Source of the DNA: Haematococcus lacustris
Lineage: Eukaryota > Chlorophyta > Chlorophyceae > Chlamydomonadales > Haematococcaceae
Direction of reading: 5' to 3'
Assembly: GCA_030144725.1 (NCBI GenBank)
Contig: JASKMD010000015.1
Coordinates: 6,637,810 to 6,701,809, forward strand
Length of the DNA stretch: 64,000 nt
The translations under genes were made by a program, and so were the position numbers. Below, one piece after another: positions 18,771 through 29,863 of this stretch (positions within the stretch are counted from its first letter, which is position 1; every line of letters begins with the position of its first letter). The notes under the pieces are model-generated. The model did not search any database. It saw only the letters and a program-made list of their open reading frames with translations, and was not told the DNA's origin.

Positions 18771-21468
18771 CTACCCCCTTAACCTGGCCTGGCCTGGCCT
18801 GGCCCCCTTCTGCTCGGCCGCCCTGCTGCCCTCCTGCCCTGCAGCCCCTGCCCTGCTTCCCCCGCCTCCTCGACCCACCAGGGGGAACATCTTGCCGATA
18901 CCGTTGTGGAACTGGTGGTAGCGCTCAGCCTGGTAGAAGGGCAGCGTGCCGCTGTCCACGACCCACACCTACAGAGATGGGCAGAAAGCCGCAACTAGGT
19001 AGGGAATGAGCAGGCTAAATTCTTATCAGGGTAAGATCTTATCAGGTTGAGATCTGATCAGGTTAAGATCTTATCAGGCATGAGGTCAGGGGAAGCGCAC
19101 CCAGCCAGTGACAGGGCAGGGCAGTGGGGGAGCTGGTGCAGGTCCGTGCCAGTGGAGAGGGGTTCAGGGGCCATGAGGGGGGGCAGTAGCAGACAGGTGA
19201 GGGGGAGGGGCCCAAGTGAGGGGAGGGGGAGGGGCAAGGGATGCCTGGCTCCCCATTGGGCCCCTCTCTACCACCTTAGGTGTGGCAGGGGGGTGGAGAC
19301 TGCCTCAACCCTTCTTGGCCACCATCCACCAGCGTTAGGCCTAGCCCTGCACCTGGCCCTGCGGCTGCCACCAGGATTTGATTAACTGATGTCCGGATAC
19401 ACTGTGGGGACCCTATACACTGGTTACGCCCCCCCAAAACTTCCCATCACTTCCCCCCGTAACCAAAACTTTTGAAAACACGTGACCCCGTACTATGCCT
19501 GTGGCCCACTTACGGGGGCCCTGGGTGAAATGAGTGAATAGTACGGGCCCCGTACGGGGGGTCGAACCCTGGCTGCCGCTGCAGGCTCAGGCAAAGCAGC
19601 CCAGGGCCTCACCACGTTAAGGAGGTCGTCCTCCACAGGCATGGCAGTCTGCCTCCCCTCCCTCTCCACCTGCTGCCATTCGTTGCCTGACCCAGCCCGC
19701 AGCTCCATGCCATTCACGTTGGCGGCCTGGCCAGGCAATGCAGTAGGGTGGGACCGGGTGCCAGGGAGCAGGGAGGCACAGGGGGAAGGGGAGGGGAGGG
19801 GGCTGTGTGGAGGGAGGGCGTGTGGAGGCGAAGGGAGGATTGGGGCTAACCCTAACCCTGGCAAAGGGAGATGGGGGGTAGAGGAAGAGGGGAGATGAGG
19901 GGTTGGAGAGGAGGGGTAGAACACAGTGGGAGGGCTAGTGGGGAGGGGAGGGGGTTGGGAAAGGGAGAACAGCACTGCCTTCTCACTTGCAGCACAGGGA
20001 ACAGGGGCGAGCTGACTCCTCCCGGCAGCCCTATGACGTTGCGATAGCCAGGGCCTGCGTCCTGGGGGTCCTGCTCAGTGGGGGGCAGCAGTGAGAGTGA
20101 GGCAGGTGTGACGAAAGTGATGGGGTGGGCGATACTTGGTCAGCAGATAGATTGATAAGTATGTACAAAATGTGGAGGTGGTTAATACATCTACGGAAGT
20201 GATTAATACATTTATGGAGGTGGTTAATACATCTATGGGACTGTAGGGCAGACCGGCCAGTTTATGCCAGCCGGCGAACGTCTTTACTTGATTATATATT
20301 ATGTATATGATAAGTACACACGAACCTACGTCTGTGAGTGCTACGGTCTTGGCCGACCCTACTCATATTTTATGGACCTCGCATGGAACATGATCAGACA
20401 GGCGTGCATGTGACTGACCAGGCACCGTGCACATGAGCACCCTCTTATGCCTGCTGTGCCTACAAACAAAACCATACTATTATCCAATACCCTAAATCTA
20501 ATACCCAATATAGGTATCACAGCACAGCCAGCCCTGTCAGCCAACCCGCTGCCGCCCCACCCTGCCCTGCCCCAGCCAGCCCCACCCCGCCCTGGTCTCA
20601 CCAGTCGCTGCATCCTTCCATCCGCAGTGCGCCTGAACTGCTTGAAGTAGGTGTCTGCAAAGCGCCTGAACTCCTGCTGCTGCTGCTGCGCCTCAGGGCT
20701 CAGCTGCACCTTCACCACCTCAGCGTGGCCAAGCTTCTCGTACACGGTCTGTGGTGAGGCAGCATCAGGGCCGTGGCGGCTGGCAGCTGGCAGCTGGCAC
20801 AGGCAGAGGCAGCTCCAGGGCCGTGCCAAGCAGCTGGCAGCGCAGCAGGCAGGGCCCTGACCCTGGAAGGCTTGAAGCGAGCTAGGCAGACAGGTGGGCA
20901 GGCTGGCCGGGCAGCAGGCAGGGCTGTGACCCTGGAAGAGGTGGAAACGACTGCCGGGGTACTCAGTGCCTGGTGGCAATGGCTGATGGCGTGGGCGGTG
21001 TGGGCGACCATCAGGATCAGGGCAAGCGGCCTAACAACTGATGGCTTGCGCAGTGTACACGGTACACTGCGCAATCCCCCTCATGGCGGCGCCTTGTCAT
21101 TGCCTATTTAGGTCGAGGTCAGGGTCAGTGCTGGCAGGGTAAGTGTGTTGAGGTTGACTATGACTTCAAGAGAAAGTCTCTTTGCATTAAACAAGTGGCT
21201 TTGTCCTGCCACCCCTCTGCCCCCAACCCCCCCTGCTGCTGCCCTGTCCCTGTCCCCCCCCTACCCCAGCACCCCCACCCCCCTGCCGCCTGCCCCACCC
21301 ACCCGAGGGTCGGCCAGGTAGTAGCAGACCTTGCCGTCTGGCCCCGTCTGCCGCCCCCCAGCATACCCCACCACTGCGCTGATCTGCTCCGGGCCGCGGC
21401 CAAGTGCCTTCTCAGCGCTCACAAAGTCGAACTGGCGGCCCCAGAAGCAGCCGTTGCCAAAATAGACC
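18771..21468 (-). CDS. Peptide methionine sulfoxide reductase A-like protein, five exons (5' exon missing)
   Basis: Exons 21303-21468, 20602-20748, 19987-20070, 19613-19726 and 18771-18968 join in frame at GT-AG borders to about 235 residues. The MsrA hallmark is GNGCFWGRQFDF, with the catalytic Cys in GCFWG, followed by AVVGYAGG, then LGHAEVVKV, the conserved FADTYFKQF and DPGQ-like DPQDAGPGYRNV block, and C-terminal FYQAERYHQFHNGIG. Known MsrA enzymes reduce methionine-S-sulfoxide in proteins with thioredoxin. The GRQ after GCFW, in place of the usual GVE/GAE, marks a divergent MsrA-like branch, so substrate use is uncertain. The first listed exon needs two upstream bases in its first codon, so at least one 5' exon with the ATG is unresolved. 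A frame at about 21813-21855 (FISDEVYTN) is a candidate but its phase does not fit directly. The last exon may end earlier than the stop used here. Confidence 0.82.
19019..19078. repeat. Short tandem repeat in an MsrA-like intron
   Basis: About three and a half copies of a 17-bp unit GGTTAAGATCTTATCA with variants, each containing AGATCT or GATC. Confidence 0.8.
20165..20240. repeat. About 22-bp tandem repeat in an MsrA-like intron
   Basis: Three imperfect copies of GGAGGTGGTTAATACATCTA. Confidence 0.85.
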
Positions 21469-21892
21469 CTGTGGGTCCACCACACGCCCCAGAGTGCCAA
21501 AACAGGGCCTGAGGCTGGGTAGGGTGGCATGACAGGGAAGGGGTGGGCGGGGTGGGGTGGGACAAGGTATGGCCTGATGAGGCAAGCCAGGTATGACCAG
21601 AGGTCCTCACTGACAGTTGTCGATACTTATTGACAGCCAATGACAGTTAGGGACAGATGGTGACAGTTGTTGACAGACTTCACGATCAGTTGCAGGAAGA
21701 AGAAGGGCGTCACTGGGGGAAGCGGCACAGGCCTTGGTCTGCTAATGCTGCCATTCCTACTGTGCTGTGCTGCTCGTGCTGTACCAGCCAGTAAACATCA
21801 GCTACCATTTGTGTAGACCTCGTCGCTTATGAACAGCCCCTCCAGAGGTGTTTCCCCCCATCCCCCACCTCCGCCAGCTAGCTAGCTTGCTG

Positions 21893-22122
21893 CCATCATG
21901 CCTGCTGCATGGATGCTGCATGGATGCCTGCTGCATGCCTGCTGCATGTCTGCTGCATGCCTGCTGCATGCCTGCTGCATGCCTGCTGCATGCCTGCTGC
22001 CTGCTGCATGCCTGCTGCCTGCTGGATGCCTGCTGCCTTCTGCCTGCTGCATGCTGCATGCCTGCTGCATGGATGCTGCATGGATGCTGCATGGATGCTG
22101 CATGGATGCTGCATGGATGGCC
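21893..22122. repeat. 11-bp minisatellite, about 20 units
   Basis: Units GCCTGCTGCAT and GGATGCTGCAT alternate in blocks. All frames are open across it (CLLHAC, AAGMQQ and similar), which is a repeat effect, not a gene. Confidence 0.95.
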
Positions 22123-22749
22123 TGCTGCACAGGGCACTCACGCCTCTGGGGCCTCTATGCTGGGTCGGGTGGCAGCTGGCGCGTCCATGGCCGCAGCATG
22201 ACTAGCACTGCTAAGCAGCACTGCAGGCAGGCGGCATGGGCAAGCGGTCCGGGAAAAGAGGAGGGGCAACATGGGCATGGCAACAGACTGCAGCGAAGGG
22301 CTGGACTACCCACGAGCGACGGACGTCGTCAAAGCAGCCAGAGTGCGAGTGATGTCGTCCACGCGCGAAGTTCTGCGGGAAAAGACGTTAAGCTTCGGTA
22401 AGGCACTGGCACCTCATGTCTGCCTCGATGTACCGCGATGCTCACAGGTCATTGCGCGCCACGCAGCAGCGATGCGTGGCCCGGACAGGTGTACACTGTG
22501 CTGCTGCTGGTGTGGGCGAAGGCCGTGTGAGTCGGCTTGTGCTTACAAGCATAGCGGCTGCGGATGAAGCTGAGCCTAGCTGGAGTAGATAGCGCGGAAG
22601 TATCGTATCCGGCGATTGTGTGGTGTGAAGTTTCCGGGGTAGGCGTGACCGCCGGTCCTCCTCTCCATCCACGCAAAACTGATGAAGTAAATGTAAAGAT
22701 GTGAGCCAATAAGTTGGGTATGCATTTCCTAGGTAGCCAGGTGTACATG
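22123..22749. other. No gene seen
   Basis: Flank between the minisatellite and the transposon; small frames only. Confidence 0.4.
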
Positions 22750-25700
22750 TGGTCACCCCCGCCATTGGCTGCACCCCTGATAACATCTTACCGGTCTTTA
22801 AGAATTTTACAGCGATTCTTGCGCAGAGCTGTGCAGCTCACGAGCGCGAGGCTAGCGGGCTGCTCGGGCTGATATGCACCTGTGCCGGGGCGGGCGGGGG
22901 TGTTGGAAGAGGGGGTCGCGTTGTGCCGGGAATGGGCTGCTTAGTGGGGCTGTGATCAGGAAACAGCTATCGCGCTCGGTGGCTCCGCGGCATGGACGCA
23001 TGTGTCACGTGACCCCATGTCAAATTTTTACAAAATGTGGGCCTTTTTGCAGTCCACTTAACTTTCCAACCAGGAAGTCAAATGCTGGGTTGACAAGCTT
23101 AATTGGTTCTTTGTGAGGAGCACCAACGTGTCCCTTTGACAAATGCGCGATGCCCTCCTTTGTGGGCCGTCTGTGCTGCTGTAAAGTTGACTCTCATGCA
23201 CCATGCACCCAGTCACAATCTCGGCCATTAGTACGCCATTAGTACGGGCCGCTGGTGATGCTCCAAAGTAGACCCCCGTGCATCTTACACCCAGCCATAT
23301 CCATTGTCCGCCGCATATTCGGCCTCCAGCTCCTCACTTTGCAACTCTCTCAGCACCCAACGACGCAATTCCCGACGTCCCTCTTCCCTCTTCCACCCCA
23401 TGTGCATGCGATATCGTTCACAGTGTTTGTTGGTCAGTTTGCCAAAGCACACCTCATCATGCAGCAAATCGGAATGGAACAACATCAACAATGCATAACA
23501 CTCTTCGTCCTCCCTCACCTCCTTCACAGTGTCTTGAAACATGGGCATGGGCTTAAGTGGGGTGGTAGTGTCAGGCTTCATGCACGGCAGGCATGGCACA
23601 CTCATGCACGTGCTGCACGCACAACCAGCCATGGCCCATTGAGGCTGCTCCCCGTCAGGTGTGAACACCATGCGATGCATCGCCCTGCACCCCTTCACAT
23701 CTTTATGCATGCGTTCCACATCAGCCTCAGACATGCAGCATACAGTTGCTTGCCTAGCGTCGTCCAACACAAGATAGCGCCGAAACATGATGTGGCCACG
23801 TTGCCTGTGGCTGGCACTAGTGTCTTGTGCATGGCATGGCACAGCAAAATGCTTGTTAGCCCAGTCAGTCAGCACAGCAGCCCCACACACTTTCCCCACC
23901 AGCTCAGGATGCACTAACATCTGCTCCCTCCACTCCCTCTTAATCACGCCACCCTCAGAGTCATGCGTGCTCTTGAAATGCGATGTGGCACCATATGACC
24001 ATTGCACAGGCACCCCAAACCTATTGGCTAGGTGCCAATGCAACATGATGGCCTTGGCCCCCTTGAACTGTGATGCACAACCATCTGACCACAAACACAG
24101 CTGCCTCATGTCCATCTTGCCCACCCACCCCTCTCCATCATCCCTCCCATCACCCACCCCATCGGGGTTGCTGGCCACACCCAAGATGCCATCCGGGTGC
24201 CTCCTGCCTTGCAGCAAACACTCAATCACTTGCACGAGGGCTGTGGTGGAAGCCTCAGCAGACTGGTCACACTTGTCAGCACTCACAAACACTGACTCCT
24301 CCCTGTAGTTGCCAGCCATGTCCTGGTAGTGTGCACATGCCACGAACACTGACATGGTCCTCTGCTTCCAATATGCTCCCTGACATGCTATGTCTTGGTG
24401 GATGGTGAGCTTCTCTGACCAGTCACACGACACGACAACTAGCCCCGGTGTGTTCTGCACAGCGGCACAGTGCGCCCTAAAGGTGGCACGCTGATGCTTG
24501 GCAAGGTATTGATGCCACAACTGCTTCTGCATGAGGTCATTCAGGTCAGCCACCAACCCCCCTAGCGTGGTTTGGACTGTGGCTAGCTCGCAGGTCTCAC
24601 AGGGAATGCACACACACACTTGCTTGTGAGCAGCGGTGATGCGCTTGACCCACGGCGGACGCAACATCTCAAAGGTGGTGCTACCCACTTTGAGGGTTTT
24701 TGGGCACTCCCGCTCGTACTCCAGGTACAGCTTCTTGAGGGAACGGTCCACGTAGCGTCGTGACATGCGCACCTCGCTCTTCTTACTGCTCCTGCCACGG
24801 CAGTGTAATGGGCGGCTGTGGGGGGGGCTGCGGGCATGTGGGGTGTGCTGCATTCAGCCTGCAGCCAGCCAACGATCATGTAGCCAGCCTACCGTACCCA
24901 TGCAGCCCTACCCACCTGTCGTACCCATGCAGCCCTACCCATGCAGCCACCCAGCCACCCATGCAGCCACCCAGCCACCCAGCCTACCCAGCGGTCATGC
25001 GCACGTAGTAGCGCCGCACGTCCTTGTACATGGGTGATGGACTGCTGTGGTCCTCGAAGAAGCTGCGCACGTACTCGAGCTGCTCCTGGCTGAGACAGCG
25101 GCGGCCGCGCTGGAGGGGCGCTGCTGCCCAGTCTGCAGCTGCGCCAGCTGCCAGGTTGGACAGGTGGCTCCTCCTGGCTCGCTTGACTGCATGGGGCGTG
25201 ATGCCCAGCTGCCTGGCCGTCCTCTTGATGCCATGCTGCTCAATGCCCCTGCCCATAGTCATGATCAAGGCAGTGTTGAACGGCTGCTGGTTTGTTGTGC
25301 GCTGCCCACCCGGGGCGGGCTTGATGCCGGCAAGCACAGGCCTAAGGGAATCCACCTTGATGCCCCCCAGCACCTGGTCAGGGGTGGGGGGGACCACGCC
25401 AGTAGCCAGGCTGACCACAGACCGCATGCGGCGGTGCTGCTGCAGCCTGTCCAGCAGCTCTGAACCCTCCTCCACTGGGTATTGCTGAAACTCATCCAGC
25501 AGTGGCTGCAGCCTCCGTTGCCAGGCCTGGGGGGAGGTGCTGAGGGGTTGTGGCTGCTGCTGCTGCTGCTGCCGGTGCGAGCGCAAGTCCCACACCAGAC
25601 GTGGGGAGAGCGCATGTTCAGGGCAAGGCGGAGAAGAGATTGCTGGGGTGGGGTTGCCTCTTCCCCTGCCCATGGCCTTGTCCCTGTTGCCCCGTGTTGC

Positions 25701-27720
25701 CCGTGCCCACCCATCCTGTTGCCCCTGCCCTTCTGCCTCTACTGCAGCTCTTAGCACAGCACCCACAGCTGCCGCAGCAATTGCTGCTGCGGCTGCTTGG
25801 TACTCATCCAGCCTGCACAGCAGCAGCAACAGCAGCGCAGCCGCAGTAACATAAGCAGTAGCAGAGGAGGCAGCAGCTGGTTGCTAACTTGCACTTGACG
25901 CTATGAGGCTGGAGACAAGCATGACGGTAGTTGTAATACAATTGCTGGTGGATGGTGGGGGTGGATGGTGGGGGCAGTACTCACTTTGCAGGTTTGGAGG
26001 GCGGTAGCTGCTCCGGCTCATCGGCCACGTGCAGCGTGGCAAATCTGTTGCTAGTCAACACTGTGGGGGCTGCAAACTGCACCCGCTGAGCTGTGGCTCG
26101 TGTGGCTGAAGTTTGCGCGGCTGGCTGCCATGCGCGCTCTAAGGGTTGGGTGTAATGCTCACACAGGCCTCCCACAAAGGCCATCCAGCACGTGGCAGCG
26201 GGGGTGTTGTTAAACACCTGGTGGAACCACCACACCTCTGCACCCCCCGTGAGACGACTAGCAGCGTAGGGGACCCATAGATCCCCATGCATGCTGCATG
26301 CGCTAAAGAACTCCGTCAATGCCTGCCCCCAGGCTCTCACAGCCAACTCAGTGGCTGTGCCCCCATGCAGAGGTGGTGGTGGCAGGCAGGAACTGCTTGG
26401 CGCTGGCTGGGTTGGGGTGGACAATGCGGGGGCCACAATATGATGCCTGCACATGCACACATGCATCCCACAATGCAAGGGCGTCAGTGTGGTGCCATGG
26501 CGTGCCCTGACGTCATGGTACAAATGTTTGGCAAGGGCCGACTCAGTGATTGGCTGTTGCTGTGGCACTTGATGGCATGTGCATCTACAGGCAGTGTGCA
26601 ACCACACAACTCACCCTTGAAGTGGGCTTGCCAACCTTGTGCGAGAGCATGGAGAAGGGTCTGGGAGGGGGTGGTTGTTGCTGATAGCCTGCAAATAAGC
26701 CAAAGGCTGCTTCTCCATCTGCTGTTTGTTTAGTAGCAGGTCTGTCTGCTGCTGCTGCTCTTCAGCCACCTGTTGGGCCTTGAGCTCTTGCTGTAAGCTT
26801 TGAAACTTCCGCTCTGTCAGATCCTGCTCCCTCCGGCTAAGGTCCACCTGCTGCTGCTGCAGCTGGTGCTGCCGCTGAGTTAACTGATGCTCCCATTGCA
26901 GCAGAGCTGCCCGCTGCTGCGCCACCAAATCAGCAAGTTGCTGCTCCTTGCGCTGAAGCTCACTTCGCTGGAGGTCCTGGAGTTGTTGCTGTAGTTGCTG
27001 CATGCGCTGGTTGTGAGCAAGTTGTAGCTCCCTGTGCTGCAGGTCTGCCTGTAGCTGGTGCAACTGCGCACCAGCAACAGCCTGGGCCTGAGCCTCAGCA
27101 GCAATAACCCCTGCTTGCGCCCCAATCTCAATGGGACCAGCAGCCTCTGCAGCCCTCCGCTGTGCCGTAACCTCCCTCGCTTTCTGCACATTGGCACAGT
27201 TAGCCTTCACTCCCCTTTTTTACCATGGCTTTCACTAGCCTGCACAAACGCAAACATAGTTATCAGCTCAGTCCCTTCATGTTTCTGACTAAATTTTACT
27301 GCCCATTGTTGCTCGGGAGCCACAGGCACCAATGCGTTCAGCATCTTGTGCAACCTATAATTCGACGGCTTGCACCTGCCAGCAATCCGGCGTCGCAGTC
27401 ATGCCCCTAGCTTGGGTTAGGGTCTCAATGCGTGCTGTGACGTAGCAACACTGTTGCGTGCCGACCTGAACACTTGCAATGTCCAGTCACGATGCGAATT
27501 CACTCCGAGCTGGGTCCAGGCTGCCTAAAGCAGTTACTAGGAGTGTCTACGAGGCCCAAGAACACGTCGCATGTTGGGGGCCAGCTACCCGGCAAATCGT
27601 TGGGACTGGCAGCACACTCGTCAGCAGCCCATCGCACCAATCGGCGGCTTCATCCGTGCAAAAATGAGTTAGATGTTATGTCTTGAGCCATGGGGGTGCA
27701 GCCAATGGCGGGGGTGACCA
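22750..27720 (-). mobile_element. DNA transposon with 27-bp terminal inverted repeats, 4.97 kb
   Basis: 22751-22777 reads GGTCACCCCCGCCATTGGCT plus GCACCCC, and 27693-27719 is its exact reverse complement. Both ends continue with a similar ATAACATC segment. A matching extra T/A allows TGGTCACC...GGTGACCA ends, with TG on both flanks as a possible 2-bp target duplication. The interior holds one spliced minus-strand gene (next entry). A truncated copy is at 14290-14561, and a short element at 28649-29654 has related ends. Confidence 0.78.
23285..27210 (-). CDS. Transposon protein: coiled coil, Gag-like segment, HTH-like segment and transposase-like domain
   Basis: Four exons (26615-27210, 25985-26446, 24988-25812, 23285-24791) join in frame at GT-AG borders (introns 168, 172 and 196 bp) to about 1,129 residues. 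In order: a Gln-rich coiled coil about 60-180; a segment like retrotransposon Gag (FFSACSMHGDLWVPYAASRL, then GGAEVWWFHQVF); a low-complexity linker; a helix-turn-helix-like HGIKRTARQLGITPHAVKRA; then a 500-residue domain with SCDWSEKL, WSDGCASQFKG and HDSEGGVIKREW. The last three resemble motifs of an animal transposase-like family (SENY, SDGxxSQ, HGKGPxDGxGG), recalled without a search; the Asp, Asp and Glu could be catalytic. No frameshifts. The 5' end is unsettled: the frame opens with GTG, and an acceptor at AATGTGCAG suggests an upstream exon. It lies inside matching inverted repeats, so it probably moves this element. Confidence 0.72.
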
Positions 27721-28590
27721 TGGCCCTGTTCCCAAGTTTTGAGCAATTCAAATGCTCCATTTGCTCTCAACCGCTGCACTTTTTGGCCGTGTGCCAAACT
27801 GGCTGGCGCGATGCGCGGTCTGACCCCATACGATTCTCCTGCACCCCTGTAGATGTTGGGGGGGCGTCTCAGCAGCGCAAACGGATGACCCGTGGCAACC
27901 CAATGGTCGGACCCAACCGCCGAGCATTTCGAATTTGCTGACCCTTTTTTCTAAAATTGAGAAATAGGTCTAGCAAATTTGAAATGCTGGGGGGTTAGGC
28001 GGTTGTGCTGGGAGAATCTGGCACTCGGGGGATGGACCCGCTGCTGGAGCAGCCCAAGGCCCTGGCAGCCCTCAGCCTCGCGACACAGGGCAGGCCCAGC
28101 TGGTTGTGTTTAAGTGTTGTGGCAGGGTGCTAGGTAAGGGTGCTAGGTAAGGGTGCGATGCTGACCCCATACGGTCTGATCCCATACGATTCTCCTGCAC
28201 ACCTGTAAAAGTCAGACTGCGGGGGTAATGGCGGGGGTGATGCTGGTAAGCATCGCAAGTGCAAGTGCGCAAAGTGCGAGCTGCGGTGCAATCGTGCAAG
28301 TCAGGCTGCAAGTCAGACTCGCAAGTCAGACAGCTGGACTAGCATTCTCCGCAAAGCGGGCAAAGCAATGCGGCAAGACCAGCAAACCAGCAAGAAACCA
28401 GCAAGCATTCTGCTGTGCGTCTCCGCTGCTGGAGGTGCGGGTAGGTACTGTCCTCGCTGCTTTCAGCCAGGCAGGCAGGTGCAGGCAGGCAGGCGCAGGC
28501 CGGGCGAGCGGAGGCGGTTGGTCTCAACTGCCCCAACCGCAGAGAATCCGAGCAAATGAGAAAAATAAAACTTGGGAACAGGGCCCATGT
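27721..28590. mobile_element. Short inverted-end element (MITE-like), 0.87 kb
   Basis: Begins TGGCCCTGTTCCCAAGTTTT (27721) and ends with the reverse complement AAAACTTGGGAACAGGGCC (about 28570-28588). It abuts the preceding transposon with no gap. The interior has two copies of CCATACGATTCTCCTGCAC (27826 and 28183) and no coding signature. Confidence 0.65.
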
Positions 28591-28648
28591 ACAGGCATCA
28601 GGCCATCGACTTTTTTTTATTGGGGGTCGGCTGCCAGCTGGCCATAGC

Positions 28649-29654
28649 TGGTCACCCCTCCCATTGAACCACCACGTAAGGGACATTTGACTTTGCGGCG
28701 TGCCTGGTGAGAGTTGAGTTGTCATTTTAACGCAGAACGCCCTATTTCTGCGTCGCGCTTGCGCCTGCGCGCCCGAGCTGCTGGCACCCACGGTGACCGG
28801 CAGTCTGCCAGGCACGCGAACGGTTTCGCTCTGCGCGATGGGCCTTTCAAGTGCTGCCTTACAACACCCACAACGCGGGATGCAGAGTTCTCCGCTGCGG
28901 TACACTTTACGCATGGAGCCCAGTTTTCTCAACATCATCTTACACAGCCTCCCCCTCCACATGAATCTCCACCCAGCCAGTGCTGGCAGCTGGCGTAGAC
29001 CTCATACAACACGCACAGCGGGCAGCCTGGCCCCCCTGCCCTTTGTAGGGGTGATATTTGGATGTCGGCATGCTGCAGACATGTGCACACGCCAGCTTCT
29101 AAAACCCCTATGAACAAAACTCAACAAGAGTTGAGACTTTTGCAGGGGGTCCACAGTGAGTTCCCTAGCCAGTGACGCAAGGCTGGAGAGTTACCTTGAG
29201 TTGCATGGTTGTCAGCCGGGCATCCGCAAAGTGGGCAGCATGGAGGAGGGTTATCCCACCTCTTGGAGCCTAATCAACAAATGATTGATGCAGTTGCCAC
29301 TGCTATGCTCATGCCGTGGTCTCCTCCTAGTTTCAGAGCCCCTTAGCCTAGTTCCGTCGCCCCAGAGCCAGCGCATGTGGGTAGTTATGTTGGACATGAG
29401 GTCGGGCTCCTCGCACATCGCGCACTATCCATCGCGTTAATCAGGGGCTCACAGATACTGGGTCAGCGTACATCAAGTCCGCAGGCTCGGTAGGGTCGGA
29501 TACCCGGTAACATGCCCGACCAGCTCAGCGTGTGGCTGAGCGCAGCCGCTTTCCGACGCTTCAATCCGCGTGTGAAATCGTGCAGAAATGAGTCCGGAAA
29601 AGCCGTTGTCCCTTACCGTGAGGGGGGTTGGTGGTTCAATGGGAGGGGTGACCA
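28649..29654. mobile_element. Nonautonomous inverted-end element related to the 22750 transposon, 1.0 kb
   Basis: Left end TGGTCACCCCTCCCATTGAA and right end TTCAATGGGAGGGGTGACCA are perfect inverted repeats, continued inward by ACCACC and AAGGGA blocks. GGTCACCCC and CCATTG are shared with the ends of the 5-kb transposon. The interior contains an ankyrin-like exon and a 207-codon chance frame that crosses the element border. Confidence 0.72.
29195..29269 (-). pseudogene. Orphan ankyrin-repeat-like exon
   Basis: 75 nt, phase 0, bounded by ATTAG acceptor and AAG|GTAACT donor. It encodes GGITLLHAAHFADARLTTMQ, which fits the TPLHxAAxxG ankyrin consensus. It lies alone inside the 1.0-kb inverted-end element; no partner exons were found, so it is probably captured host sequence. 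Confidence 0.5.
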
Positions 29655-29757
29655 GCTGTGGGTGGAACCAGCTGCTCAGCGAGCTGTTCCCTCCCTGCCC
29701 TCTTTGCTCCGACCCCAATGGGCCTGTATCAGGGTTAAGGCTTCAAGACCTGCCTCA

Positions 29758-29863
29758 ACGGCAGAAGGCACGGCCCAACCTTACAAGGTTGGGCAGAAGG
29801 CCGTTGAGGCAGAAGGCCGTTGAGGCAGAAGGCCGTTGAGGGCTAGTGAACAAGTTCACTAGC
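29758..29863. repeat. 16-bp tandem repeat and perfect hairpin
   Basis: GCCGTTGAGGCAGAAG repeats about three times, preceded by its inverse (TGCCTCAACGGCAG). It ends in the palindrome GGGCTAGTGAAC-AA-GTTCACTAGCCC (29838-29863). The whole block could fold into a hairpin. Confidence 0.8.

Noticed and set aside
19555..19575. GGTCGAACCCTGG, considered as a tRNA T-arm
   Set aside because: No matching acceptor, D or anticodon stem could be found around it.
19848..19862. CTAACCCTAACCCTGG, considered as telomeric repeat
   Set aside because: Only two units, inside an intron of the MsrA-like gene.
21802..22401. Overlapping Ala/Met/Cys/His-rich frames on both strands
   Set aside because: Products of an 11-bp minisatellite.
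28339..28962. 207-codon minus-strand frame
   Set aside because: It crosses the border between an inverted-end element and its flank, so it cannot be an ancestral gene. No domain was seen.
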